Origin: Rhizophagus irregularis | Taxonomy: Eukaryota; Glomeromycota; Glomeromycetes; Glomerales; Glomeraceae | Assembly: GCF_026210795.1 (NCBI RefSeq) | Contig: NC_089448.1 | Span: forward strand, 124,001-188,000 | DNA length: 64,000 bases | Reading direction: 5' to 3' | Shown here: one piece after another, positions 53,309 through 64,000 of the stretch | Position numbering within the stretch: the stretch's first letter is position 1 | How the letters are laid out: every line of letters starts with the position of its first letter | Position numbers and translations under genes: made by a program | The notes under the pieces: model-generated | The model's database searches: none | What the model saw: the letters and a program-made list of their open reading frames with translations, nothing else | What the model was told of the DNA's origin: nothing

Positions 53309-53904
53309 GATATACTAGTTTATTTTATATATATTGTTTACAAAAAAATATCTCTTAAAAAATTATGGTAATAAAAATAATTAGATGTACTGAAGTCATC
53401 AAATTTGCGGTACCAGAATTTGGGCTTCCTAAAATTTTAAAAAGAAATATATAATCAATAATTGTATTATAGTTTTTTTGGAATTTTTTACTTACGAAAG
53501 TTAAGACACTGGACTACACGTCTGGTGGAAGATCTCTTTGCACAAAGAGCTTTTTAGTAAAAAAAATCACTAGTATGTAAAGCTTTTCTTTTTCCAAGAC
53601 GATTAGATGGCGGAGTCAGTTGTTAGTTCAGTTAGGTCAATAGACATTATAAGGTCGGTAATCAAATATTTCTTGGTGAAATAGCTGAGAAAATAAGTTT
53701 TGGATAATCGTAATCAATGATGATATATAAACGTAGTCAACATTAACGCGTAATTTTAATGATCCGAGTCTAATTCAAGTCAAAACCCGAGTCAAGGAAA
53801 TGAATTACCTGATCTGACAGGTTGGGTCATGGTCACGAGTTATTAAATTGTTAATACTGACCCGATTTAAAATTCACTCGGGTTGAATTATCCGGGTTAT
53901 CTTG
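53309..53904. other. Intergenic, no gene seen
   Basis: AT-rich. Inverted AACCCGAGT/ACTCGGGTT strings lie at about 53783 and 53876, next to the copy C boundary. Confidence 0.4.
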
Positions 53905-53919
53905 GTTTAGATGATGTAG

Positions 53920-54075
53920 AAATTGTTTTGAGTGTAATAGCACTATGTGAGGGACATAGTGTCTACTTTTTGTAAGCTTGTGGTAATTTTCATGGCCGGA
54001 ACATATATATATAGTACACTTCTTAATTGTGGTAGGGCTGTAGTACATAATTATATGAAAAAGTATATGATAAGC
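53920..54075. repeat. Hairpin-family element, copy C 3' flank
   Basis: The first hairpin is perfect here: CACTATG-TGAGGGA-CATAGTG (about 53940-53960). It is followed by CTACTTTTTGTAAGC, TTTTCATGG and TGGTAGGGCTGTAGTAC, matching AATTTTCATGG...GGCAGGGCCGTAGTAC in the array end at 4488-4550. Confidence 0.8.
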
Positions 54076-54539
54076 CTTAAAAAGTGAACTGTACTAAATA
54101 GTATTTTTATAGTCTTAAAATTTATTTTTAATAACAAGTTACGTATTTTATTCACATACATGTATGTGACACCTATGGCATGATAATATTTGAAAAATCA
54201 AATTTAGTTTCTAAGTAAAACTTCATAGAAAGAAACCAATTATTTAGAACTATCTTCTGGAAAAAATTTTATAAATTTATCATCTATGTAATCCAACTTC
54301 CCTCTTAATTTCAAATTAACAGATACTTTTTTTTTCAGTAAATGAATTCATAATTTTTATTACTCACGTTGTACTAGTACATAATTCAATGCTTCAATAT
54401 CATTGATTCCTACAACTGTAATTAAAAAAGATCTGCTAAATAAATTACAAATATCTTAGTCTATTATATTATTAAGAACTAAATACTCTACATACTAATT
54501 TCTAATATAAAAGAATCAACTAAAAGCATTACGATGATT

Positions 54540-56057
54540 TTATATTTTATAGTTCATATCTTCTACATACACGTAAGATACATATTTAAAATTTTTAATT
54601 ACTCCATTATTTTTATATTTATCAATCAAATTTTTATAATCTTTTCCTTCATAAGTAAAATTAGATGTAAGTATAGAAAGTGCAGGTCGACCTCTCCATT
54701 TTTCAAAGAATTCTTCCAAGACTTCCAAAGAAATATTAAAATCATTAAAAAATCTAATCTCTCTTAGATTAGTTGGTGCTGATTTAATTAATATTTTTAA
54801 TATTTCTTTTCTATTTTCTAAAATTTCTTCGTCAGTTCTTTGCATATAAAAATTTGATGTAATTAATAATAATGATTTCAAATTTTGACAAACTTGTAAT
54901 AATTTTTCAAATTCAATGAAATGATTTTTTGATGGCATAAGTGCAAGTGATAGATATTCAATCAAAGGACAATTTTCATAAATTTTACGGATAAAAATGA
55001 GAGATTCATCACTAAAATTATCTTGAGAATATATAAAATCATAAGGTTTTAATGAAACTTCTTTAAGATGTCCTCCACTATTTTCAATTATAATTGAAGT
55101 TTCACCTATTGTAATATAATCTATATTAAGGATTTCAAGATCATTATAGACTAATGTATTCAACATACTTCTTTCATCAGCAGTAAAACCAATAAAATAA
55201 AATTCATTAGTTTTTAAAGTTTTTATATTATGAAGTTTTGGAAGTAAACTTTGCATTATTGTATAATCAAAACTATCAATATATAGGAAAAATAGTTTAA
55301 GATGATTAAGAAAGCTTGCCTTTTTTTCTAATTCAAGAAAGATTTCTTTATAAGGATCATCTGTAAAATAATCACCATCAAAATCATCAGTCCATTCAAA
55401 ATATTTTAAATTCTTTTGAACTTCAATCAATTTAGCAATTCCAGAGTTTGATTTTGGTACTATATTAACAGCAATAATGAGTCTCTGTATATATTGACAA
55501 ATACGAGCTAATCCATAAAAGTATGAAGGATCAATAGATGTGTCACATTTTAGTTCACATAGTGATTCAAGACGAGTTTTAGCTTCTGGTAAATAAAATA
55601 TTTGATGGTTAATTAAATTCATATCTAAACACTTCAACTCTGGAAATTTCTTCATAAAGAGACAATAAAATTCTTGTTGTAAAAGAAATTGATTATAAGC
55701 TAAAGAGGATCCAATAGAAGTTATAGTATTCAAAGTTTTTACATTAATACTTCTACAGAATGATAAATAATCAAACAAAAGTGGTTGAAATGAAACTGAT
55801 GGTAATTGTATTCCTTGTCTTGTTAGGAATTCTTTAGTATCATCAGATAAATATGAAGCAATGATCATAAATAAATAATTTTTATTACTATAATTTATCT
55901 CATAGCACCAGGGATTTCTCCATAATATTGGAGTTACCGTTTCACACCAAATTTTATTGACCATTAGACAAGAAAAGAGAGTTTTTGAATCAACTTGTAA
56001 TTCTTCAAATATTAAGAAAAGAATATCTTTATTGAGTTTTGCCATCCTTTTATTCAA
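54540..56057 (-). CDS. F-box protein, copy C
   Basis: 505 residues, intronless, with the same plan as copies A and B: F-box-like motif at 5-50 and Leu-rich repeats to the end (EDMNYKI). It shares the IGFTADER insert with B but the GRPALSILTSN C-terminus with A, a mosaic pattern that suggests gene conversion among the copies. The outer start reads MNKRMAK; the inner Met gives MAKLNKDI. The frame is intact. Confidence 0.85.
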   Translation of the reverse strand: MNKRMAKLNKDILFLIFEELQVDSKTLFSCLMVNKIWCETVTPILWRNPWCYEINYSNKNYLFMIIASYLSDDTKEFLTRQGIQLPSVSFQPLLFDYLSFCRSINVKTLNTITSIGSSLAYNQFLLQQEFYCLFMKKFPELKCLDMNLINHQIFYLPEAKTRLESLCELKCDTSIDPSYFYGLARICQYIQRLIIAVNIVPKSNSGIAKLIEVQKNLKYFEWTDDFDGDYFTDDPYKEIFLELEKKASFLNHLKLFFLYIDSFDYTIMQSLLPKLHNIKTLKTNEFYFIGFTADERSMLNTLVYNDLEILNIDYITIGETSIIIENSGGHLKEVSLKPYDFIYSQDNFSDESLIFIRKIYENCPLIEYLSLALMPSKNHFIEFEKLLQVCQNLKSLLLITSNFYMQRTDEEILENRKEILKILIKSAPTNLREIRFFNDFNISLEVLEEFFEKWRGRPALSILTSNFTYEGKDYKNLIDKYKNNGVIKNFKYVSYVYVEDMNYKI

Positions 56058-56285
56058 AAATAATGAAAAATGGTTTAGAATAAATCTTTTATAATTGAAA
56101 TTTTTTTAAGGCAATTTTAAATATAATTTTATAAAATGTTAAAATTATTTTTTTTTAAAAAAAAAAGTGAACAAATAAATAAATAAGTAAAATAAAAGAA
56201 ATATATACCGGAACCAAATTCCGGACAAATTAAATTGTTCTGTGCGACTGTGTTACGTAATGATGATCAAAAAAATCAAACATTA

Positions 56286-58781
56286 CGTCAAATAACAGGG
56301 GACCTCACAATCCCATGTAATAATTTAAACATTTAATAGAATCCTAGCTTGAAATTTCTTTAAATGTAATATAAGAATATCGTAATTTAATCTTAACATA
56401 ATGACATAATAATTCAACTTAATTTTGTAACTAATCTTCAATTAACTTTGATGTTTCTTTGAAATATTACATTTATTTGACTTGTATTCACTTAAAAAAG
56501 TTATAAGTCTTTCTCATAAATAATAACGTAAATTCTGGGAATTAAACTTATTGTGTATACATTATAATTTTTATTCTCTAGGCTGATTATCCAAATGATT
56601 AAGTACCGACTGACTCAGGTGATACAATGACGTATTGGTTTCAGCTCATACTAGCTTGGATTAATTTACACTAATGCAGTATGCTGCTCTATAAAATTTA
56701 ATATTCCCTTTTCTAAATATTTTATTTTATATAATTAAAATTTTACTACAACTTATGTTAGAGGATGGAGACAAAAAATGAACAATAAAAAATATATTAG
56801 AAATATTAGCAAAAAAAGTCTTTTTTTTATTGGAGTTATTCAAAGATTTATTTTGTTGGTTTGAACCGAAAAAATAATTAAAAATAAATTAAAATTTTTT
56901 TTTGGTTTAAAAAAAGATATTACAAATTATATTTATTTCGAATAAAAATTTATTTCGATCTGATCCAAACCTAAAAGGTAAAAAAAAAAATTCGGTAAAA
57001 AAAAACTATTATAAATAAAAAATGGAAAAAAAGGCGATCATCATGACACTGCAGAGTCAATCCAAACCCAAAGGGGAAAAGAACAAATGAAAAAGGAAAA
57101 AAAAGAAAAAGAAATAAATTAAAAATCCGGTTTAAAAAAACCGTGAAAGGAAAAGGTTTAACAATCAAAGGAAAAACCAAAGGGAAAAAAAATCAAAAAA
57201 AATCATTTTACTGCAGGCCATCGGAACGTGCACATGACCTCGACAGACAATCAAACTAATAGGACACCCGGGGTTTTCATGTATTATCATATTGATTTCC
57301 GTACTATTACATAATCAAATTTTTTTATAAAGGTATACTATACGATTATACGAAAAAAAAAGACTGTCTAGTAGAATAGAATAATTCTGAATATCTCCAT
57401 AAATTTTACCGTTCTGTTTACTCTCTAATCGCTTTCATTTAGGAATTAGGATAGATGCTAGGCTAGTTGCTATAATTCAATATATTAAAAGTTATGCAAA
57501 TGTATCACTCTTTATCTTTAAGTCACTTCAATTAAATTGTTTGTCCAATTCTCTCAATTTATATAGTGCAAATTAGAAATCAACTTTATCAAAATTATTA
57601 AGATTATTTTGAATTTATTTCATCATATAATTCAAATCCTTTTTCTTATCAATTTGGCAAAGTAAAAAAAATATAAATTTTGATCAACAGAAATAATAAA
57701 CAATATTTACTTAACTCGGGTGAAATCATGATATTTCCGATTTTGATTTTTAAAATAAGAAAAAAATTGATAAATCAATATCTAATAAAGTAAGAGTTAA
57801 AATATATATACTATATAAAATTCCTAATTAAATTTGCGTGATTAATTCTTAAATATAATAAAAGAACTGAAATAACACAGTTAATAACTCAACTTTTCAT
57901 TTGTAACAAAACTTCCACTAAATAAAAATGTTGTATTGAATTATCATATTTATTTGTATTACCTTGGGAAAATTCATGTGTTAGTCTTCTAAAATTATAT
58001 TATTTCTTCATCAAAACTTCGAAAATTAATTTTTTTACAAAACTCGAAACCAAAAATTTTAATTTTTATAAACTGTCCATTAAATGATTAGTTAAAAAAA
58101 GTTTTTCGCCTCCCCTTTTCGGTTTGGTTTTTTTTTCAAACCGAAAATTTTTTTTTAATCACTTTTCTTTTTTTGATTTGGTTTTTATTTAAACCGAAAG
58201 AATTTTTCATTCTTTCACCATTTAGGTTTCGGTAGGCATCTGATATATTTTGGTCAAAATGATTTGATGGCTGCCAGGATCACTGTGTACGTTCTGATGA
58301 CGAATCTATGAGATTTTGAGATAATTTCAACAGATCGGTTTACCTTTTTCTTTTATACTTTTTTACCAATTCTTAAAGAATGAAAATTTTTCTGATTTTA
58401 ATTTTTTTTTTTAAAAATTATTTTTTTTTCAATTTAAAACCAAAAAATACTTTTTTTTTAATTAGTTTTTATACTGAATTTTTTTTATCATCATTTATTT
58501 TAATTTTTTTTCGTTGTTTTTTTATTGTTCATTTTTTATTGCAATTTTTTTTTTGGTTATCTCCATCCTTTAATAAGTTGTATGTAGTAAATTTTAATGA
58601 TGTAAATAAAAAATTTGATTAATCAGATATGCTTCCACAATACTAATGTATAATAGTATATGAAAGAATATGCCAACTGCTTGAACAGTGCAAAAAAGAT
58701 TATGTAAAGTAAGATAAACCTGTAGCAGAATAAGAAAAAAGGCCATGGGTAGTATAAGTTTGTATATTACCATAAATTAAT
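56286..58781. other. AT-rich intergenic with dispersed repeats
   Basis: No gene. It holds two copies of the 33.6-kb repeat (56390-56520 and 57770-58030), purine-rich DNA (56960-57200), AAACCGAAA inverted strings (58120-58200) and a T-rich repeat copy (58360-58770). Confidence 0.5.
57770..58030 (+). repeat. Dispersed ~290-bp repeat, copy 2
   Basis: It matches 33590-33880 in ordered blocks and ends with the same GTTAGTCTTCTAAAATTATA and TTTCTTCA strings. The 56390-56520 stretch is a partial third copy. Confidence 0.7.
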
Positions 58782-58800
58782 CCTGTTGCAACGCAACAGG
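58782..58800. repeat. Perfect hairpin, 8-bp stem
   Basis: CCTGTTGC-AAC-GCAACAGG. It is 105 bp past the kinase stop codon (downstream on the minus strand) and could be a 3' UTR hairpin of that gene. Confidence 0.6.
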
Positions 58801-58904
58801 TTACAGCAGCTAGTACATTATAAAGTAATTAAGCTACCAATTATACTATCATATAGCTAATAAATAATATTTAATTCACTAAATCATCAACCTTACTTTC
58901 ATCG

Positions 58905-60516
58905 TCAATGTCTAAATATCAGCAATATAAATATTATTAGAATATCTAAAATGTATAGTATAATATTAATTATGTTTAATATAGTACCTCTTAATTGTAT
59001 TGAATTAGATACTTCCAAGTCGATTAATTGGGAGTCACAAACTATTAAAACAATAAAAGTTAATAATTATTAAAGTAAAAAAAAAATTTTAGAAGTAGAA
59101 AATAGTACCTTCATTATTAACATATGATGTGATAATGGATGAATTAACGGGCTTTGGTAATAAATTACTAAATGTAAACGCTCTACTAGTAAATACAGCA
59201 TCAGAATTCTTTTCATACGAAGTTGAGATGTTTGGTATTTCTTTATTAGCTTCTTCAAATGCTGCTTTAATTTCGTTTCCTTTATAACCAAAATTTTCTA
59301 CTTCACCATAACTACCCCAAGTAGAATCACGCCAAAAGATAAATATATTGTATAATTCGTTAGCTGTTGGTCTTTCATTTGGATTAGCATTCATGCATTT
59401 ATAAGCTAATTTCTTATAAAATTCAGGAGTTCCTTTTCCAAATTCTGGTCTGAGTCCATTACATATGGCTAATGCTAAGCTTAAATCATGTTTTTTATTG
59501 TAAAAAGGTGGTTTTCCTGATGAAAATTCAGCCATAACTACACCTACACTATAAATATCGGATGATGATGTATATGGTTCTCCGTTTAAGACTTCTGGTG
59601 CAATATATGGCATTACTCCATAAACTTTACCATCTGATTTTTGTTCATTTACTGGTCCTGATAATCCAAAGTCTGAAATACAAATAGGACTAGCATGTAA
59701 AATATTCCCACTATGAAAATCTTTATGGCAATATCCTAATTCATGTAAATCTCTTAGGTCTACGAGTATAGAATATAAATGACTAATTTTATCTACCCAC
59801 ATAATGTTGTTAAAGTCATTTGAAAGAATACTTCTCAAATTTCCATTATAAGCAAATTCTATGATCATCATATATTCTTTAGTTTCTGGGCATTTAGTTA
59901 ATCCATAAAATTTTAATCCGTGTTTATTAGAAATTTCCCAATGTATTTTAAGCTATTTTTAATAAATTTAAAATAAAAAAATAAAATGATTTAATATTAA
60001 ACACCTAAATGAAATAAATTAAATAAGATACAAAATAGTATAAAAACGTACTTCATTTAAATATTTATCTGACATATTCTGTGATCCATTCAGCCTTTTC
60101 AAGGCAATTTTCTTAGATATAGGTTCTGTTTTTTTCCAACTTCCATCACTTTGTTCTTCATAATATGATTTACCATCAATCCAAGTTGCAGAATATACTT
60201 TGGCAAATCCACCTTCACCAATTTCTTTTATATCTGTAAATCTATCAAATGGTACCCATTCAAGAAAATTATAATTATATTTTTTGTCCCATCCTGCTGG
60301 CTTGCACATTGTATCTTTTATAAACTTATCAATAACAGAATTTCCACTGGTCCATCCTTCCATTATTCTAAATGGGTCACATTCTTTACACCATAATTCT
60401 TCAGTAAAAGGTTTATTGCAATATGAACAATTTTTGTGATTGGAATCTCCACCTGAGATATTTAATTTACTAAATTCGGTTTCCATTAGGTTATTTTCGT
60501 AATATACAGTATTCAA
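58905..60516 (-). CDS. Tyrosine-kinase-like protein kinase (four exons)
   Basis: Exons 60516-60052, 59952-59109, 59041-58988 and 58945-58905 join in frame to about 467 residues, all with GT-AG introns. The N-terminus has a CSYCNKP...CKECD zinc-ribbon-like pair and the family leader EGWTSGNSVIDKFIKD. The kinase shows IGEGGFAKVYSATW, IALKRL, HKDFHSGN (Lys replaces Arg of HRD, as in related family members), ISDFGLSGP, YIAPEVL and IYSVGVVMAEFSSGKPP. The last two short exons give a tail (VCDSQLIDLEVSNSIQL) resembling the SLQIDISQL tail of the family. The Lys, Asp and DFG residues are present, so it should be active. MNTVYYENNLMETEF offers two starts; the inner METEFSKL is also possible. The signalling target is unknown. 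Confidence 0.88.
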
Positions 60517-62084
60517 AAAATAAAATAAAATAAAATAAAATTAAATTAACTTTTTTTTTGAACGAAAAAATTTTTTTTTTATATTTACAATGAGTTACTA
60601 AAAAAGGATATTTTAAATCAAAAGCGGGATTACTCCGATCATTGCACAATTCAGGTGATCATTTATTCGGGCCGTATTTTTTCCGATTCATTGATCTACC
60701 TTTTTTTAGATTTCGAGACGTCATCAAAAATGCTAACATTATTAAAATTTTTTTATTATAATTTATATTAGTTTAATTATGAAAGCAACAGCGTAATCGT
60801 AAATGTTAATTCAAATTTAGAAAAAATAAAAGTTCTAGTCAACCTTCCATTGCATTACTGAATTAACCCATAACTAGTGAGTAAACTAAGTTGGTATTTT
60901 TATTTTATTTTTTTTAAAAATTCTTGAGTATTAAATATTGTTTATATACTATGAATAAATATGAAATAAAGAATAATTGCCATTATCATATTAACATATT
61001 TTATGAAAGAAACAAAAATTACGTAATTAACTAAATATACACAGGATGCCTAAACCAAGTTTTGTAGTTTTACATGTTTAAAAATTTCTATTATGGTTAT
61101 GTTAGCCGTGTCAATAGTATCATCATAAATTGTGCATTATTTTTTTTGCTCTTTTGTTATTGTTTTTTTTTACTAAAACTTTATACTCTTAATCATATAC
61201 TAACAAGACGTCTAATGAAGTTTCTTTCTTGAACAATATCGATATATTGTCAACATTTCTTTTAATAATCCAAATTTTTGCTAATATTTTAGATTCACTT
61301 TTGTCACTTGAATATTCTTCTTTTTTTGCTTTATATGCTCATCAAATGACTTTTATTTTCTGTCCTCATAGTAGGCTTCTAAATTAAATTTGTCAAAACA
61401 ATCATCGCTGTATTTTAAATGGTAAAGTTGAGATAGTAATAACGTGATGGGACGATAGTAATTGATTGGGAATCAACTTTTGACATTTTATAAGGAAATC
61501 AAAAACAATGGAAGCAAGTTTCAAGGAATAAAGTAAAAAAAAAATAAGTCAACAGTTGAAACAAATGAAAAATTTCTTGTTTATTTATAATAAAATCAAA
61601 AAAAAAAAAATTTTTTCACAATAAATAAGCGAAAAACATTTTTTTTTCGCAACAGCTTCTATTGTGAAATTAGTTAAATTCTGTTTTGTGACAGTGGTGG
61701 TTTTTTAGCATGATACTAAACAAATAACGTTCTTTTCTTTTCTAGGAATAATGGCTTTATTATTCAAATCTAGAAGTTTCGTGTAGATGTATTTTCAGAA
61801 GGTTTTACAGCAAAGTATCGTACTTTTTTTTTTTCTTATTTAGGAATAAAATACAGTAAAGGGACTGTTTAGTTATTTTTAATGGTAATGTTTTATTAGG
61901 AATTATTACAATAAATTAAATTTTCTTTCTCTTTTTCTATTTAATTAAGAACGGTTCTTATGTGAAATTCAGGAAGGCTACCTCGGTAAAATTACTAAGG
62001 GTTATTGCTTTTTTTTACATTATTTTTCTTCAATTCAATAGGCTTTTTTTTTCTTTCTTTATTATTCCATTGTAAAATTCAGGA
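60517..62084. other. AT-rich intergenic, no gene seen
   Basis: No supportable gene. Promoter sequence of the kinase should lie just above 60516. Confidence 0.4.
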
Positions 62085-62275
62085 GGAATATTTTAGGCTT
62101 ATATTGAAAGATTTAAGAGAAAATATAACAAAGCAGCAGTAGATGGAAACGAAGAAACACAATATAATTTAAGTACTTACAAATTGGGAAAAAGAATTGA
62201 AAAAAATGAATTTAAACTTTTTGAATTTTACTTTTTATTATATGTGATGGGTTATTTAAACAATTCTTTCAAATC
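62085..62275 (+). pseudogene. Sel1-repeat relic
   Basis: The frame reads FKRKYNKAAVDGNEETQYNL (about 62110-62170) and then GKRIEKNEFKLFEFYFLLY and GYLNNSF. This follows the Sel1 pattern (A-x2-GN-x2-A-Q-x-N-L-G...G.G..KD..KAFEYY..SA..GYL), with the key Ala/Gly partly lost. In this fungal group Sel1 repeats often follow kinase domains. Only about 1.5 repeats remain, without a start codon, and a stop lies upstream. Confidence 0.55.
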
Positions 62276-62769
62276 AATATTTTTTTTATAAATCTTTATA
62301 ATTTAATGAAGGAACTTGATTAATTATATGCGAATATGCGAACATTTTATTATAAATAAAATTGCGAGGTTTTTTATTATTCATGGTAAATTGATAATTT
62401 CACGTGTCTTATTAATTTTATACTTTACAATTTTATTTATTTACGCCAACCGATAGTTATTTATATAATTATTTGGGAAAGATAAAAAAAAAGTTCATCA
62501 AATAATAAACAATAAAATCAATTTAAAGATTATCAAATATTTATTTTTAAAATTTTTTAATGTTTTACGCTATTTATATTTGACACTAAAACCATTTGGT
62601 AAGAAGAGAAAGTCTGCACCAAATAATAACTAATAAAATCAAATTCACAGGTTATCAAATATTTATTTTTTTTAAAAAAGGTTATTTTTATCTCGAAGTT
62701 CTTTAGTAAGACATTTTGGCGAAAAACACACTCTTTCTAATACTGATATGTACAAAACATTTTGTTTTA

Positions 62770-63285
62770 TTCAATCGTTTGAATTTGCTCTTCCTCAGAA
62801 TCATTTTCATCAATTACTCATCCTAAACCAATTTTATGATATCATCATCTAAATAATTTCTTTTTTTAATTCACAAAAAGTATTTATTTAATAATGCATC
62901 TGCTAATAAAGCAGCGTGAAAATCAGATATTACATCTAAAAAAATTTGAGCAAAAGTTTTATTATGTTTCTAAATTTACTGTCATTTTCTTTATTTGTAA
63001 TTCCATAAAACCGCAAAATATTTTCACGAATATCAACTTTTCGGTGAAGTGATAACTGTGAAATAATATATATACGAGGATTAATTTATCGTGTCACATT
63101 TTTTTAAATGATTATAAAGTTTCATACCTCTTTAATATTACTATTTCATGCGAAATAGCGAGTGGTATTTTTCCAAGTACCCAAATAATCTTTTTCCTAT
63201 TTGTTGTATATTCTTAAAGTCGGAATATTCATAGTACTCGATATGACCTTCGGAAATTAATGATTCTAAATCTTAATATTACTTG
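62770..63285 (-). pseudogene. Kinase N-lobe relic
   Basis: Minus strand: ISEGHIEYYEYSDFKNIQQI followed by GKRLFGYLEKYHS (about 63275-63160; a spoiled glycine loop, GKG.FG.V.R), then after a gap HRKVDIRENILRFYGITNKE (about 63060-62990), then HAALLADALL and a Glu-rich VIDENDSEEEQI stretch to about 62770. The order matches the start of a TKL-type kinase. Frame shifts, a stop and the lack of a catalytic loop make it dead. Confidence 0.65.
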
Positions 63286-63421
63286 GCATTTTATTTCATT
63301 ATCAAGTTTTGATAAACAAAAAAATCATTCGATTTGACGTGTAATCGGTTAACACGAGTCAATAATATAAATAGTTAATGTAGTATGAGTAATTAAATTT
63401 GGAATTGAACTTAATTATGGT
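63286..63421. other. AT-rich, no gene seen
   Basis: No supportable feature. Confidence 0.3.
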
Positions 63422-63453
63422 ACTTCACGACTTCACGACTTCACGACTTCACG
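63422..63453. repeat. Microsatellite (ACTTCACG)4
   Basis: Four perfect copies of an 8-bp unit. Confidence 0.9.
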
Positions 63454-63549
63454 TCACCCAAAGTTACAGTCACGTGATATTAAAGAAGAGATGAAAAAAC
63501 AACTTGTCACTCTCTTTCTCATTTACCCATTTATCTAACTAATATGTTC

Positions 63550-63775
63550 AAACTGCATCCCTAGAAAAAACAAGAAATGTAACGTAAAAACATTTCTTAA
63601 ATTAATTAATAAAAAAAAAAACTCACACACTTCTCCTTTTACATCACATTTAAAGTTCAGCATGCGTTCCTAGAAAGAACAAGAAAAGAAATGTCAGAAA
63701 CGTTTCTTTAAAGTCAATCTTCCCCCAAAAAACAAGAAATAAAACGTTAGAAACGTTTCTTTAAAAATCAATTTA
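63550..63775. repeat. Three diverged copies with GAAACGTTTC core
   Basis: CCTAGAAA(A/G)AACAAGAAA occurs at about 63560 and 63669, and CCAAAAAACAAGAAA at about 63724. Each is followed within 15-30 bp by AACATTTCTTAAA or AAACGTTTCTTTAAA. GAAACGTTTC is itself palindromic. Confidence 0.65.
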
Positions 63776-64000
63776 AGAAAAATACTTTCTTTTCCAGTTT
63801 TTTCAGCCCGCTGTGGTAAGTCGATGTTCAACATACATCAAATTTTAATTCTATATTATGACATACTGATTTCTATGTCGTAAATAAAATAAAGGATAGA
63901 GTGAAATACATTATACATTGTAATGATACATTTGCTCGTAAAATTAAAAGCTTTTATAATATTATTAATTATTTTTCACTCAACTCCGTCCTATAGTATC
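63776..64000. other. AT-rich, no gene seen
   Basis: No supportable feature up to the window edge. Confidence 0.3.

Larger units (their letters stand above)
53905..56285 (-). repeat. 2.4-kb F-box segment, copy C
   Basis: Same orientation as copy A and tail-to-tail with copy B. It ends near AATGATGATCAAA (about 56259). Confidence 0.9.

Noticed and set aside
56960-57200. Minus-strand Phe-rich membrane peptide
   Set aside because: Purine-rich low-complexity DNA explains it.
1-64000. tRNA or rRNA genes
   Set aside because: I looked for cloverleaf-like T-loop strings (GGTTCGA) and conserved rRNA blocks by eye and found none that fit; a tRNAscan run could still reveal one.

Overview
The window looks like nuclear DNA of a Glomeromycotina (arbuscular mycorrhizal) fungus, most like Rhizophagus irregularis. 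This is inference from content, because no search was run. The evidence is a very AT-rich base composition, short GT-AG introns, intronless F-box paralogs that begin with a LNKDILFLIFEEL-type motif, tyrosine-kinase-like genes with the (N/G)WTSGN...IDKFI leader, Sel1 and kinase relics, and many transposable elements.

Layout. 0-6.9 kb: a broken F-box gene (690-1204, minus), a decayed charged ORF (about 2.07-2.6 kb, minus), an array of about 193-bp units carrying three conserved hairpins (2730-4560), and a broken RGG/Pro-rich gene (5436-6033). 6.9-15.4 kb: a complete two-ORF non-LTR retrotransposon with an identical 17-bp target-site duplication (TSD). 15.6-17.75 kb: a 5'-truncated, frameshifted relative, opposite in orientation, with its own 16-bp TSD. 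18.3-19.0 kb: a secreted Gly/Pro/Lys-rich protein built on perfect 42-bp repeats. 21.7-23.7 kb: an ER HSP70 (BiP/Kar2) with one intron and an unusual C-terminal HEDL. 24-25.2 kb: an unprocessed bystin/Enp1 pseudogene. 26.7-30.3 kb: two F-box genes in tandem. 32.25-33.25 kb and 35.28-36.21 kb: two roughly 1-kb foldback (palindromic) elements, the second with a 9-bp TSD. 36.3-38.8 kb: a kinase gene preceded by two extra decayed copies of its N-lobe exons. 41.7-42.85 kb: a spliced gene of unknown function. 44.5-56.3 kb: three copies (A minus, B plus, C minus) of a 2.4-kb segment, each with a promoter, an F-box gene and a 3' hairpin element. A transposon-derived pseudogene lies between A and B, and a 300-bp MITE candidate between B and C. 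58.9-60.5 kb: a four-exon kinase. 62-63.3 kb: a Sel1-repeat relic and a kinase N-lobe relic.

How the genes relate. Apart from BiP, the intact cellular genes are mostly lineage-expanded families: F-box substrate-receptor candidates for SCF ubiquitin ligases, and cytosolic signalling kinases. They appear as tandem, inverted and decaying copies in transposon-rich DNA. This is a birth-and-death region, not an operon or pathway cluster.

Most unusual items: the hairpin-unit array with pairing-preserving substitutions and splice-like edges, its homologues behind each of the three F-box copies, the two giant palindromes, and the triplicated kinase N-lobe exons. Intron positions and protein ends were read by eye. 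Relic boundaries are approximate.
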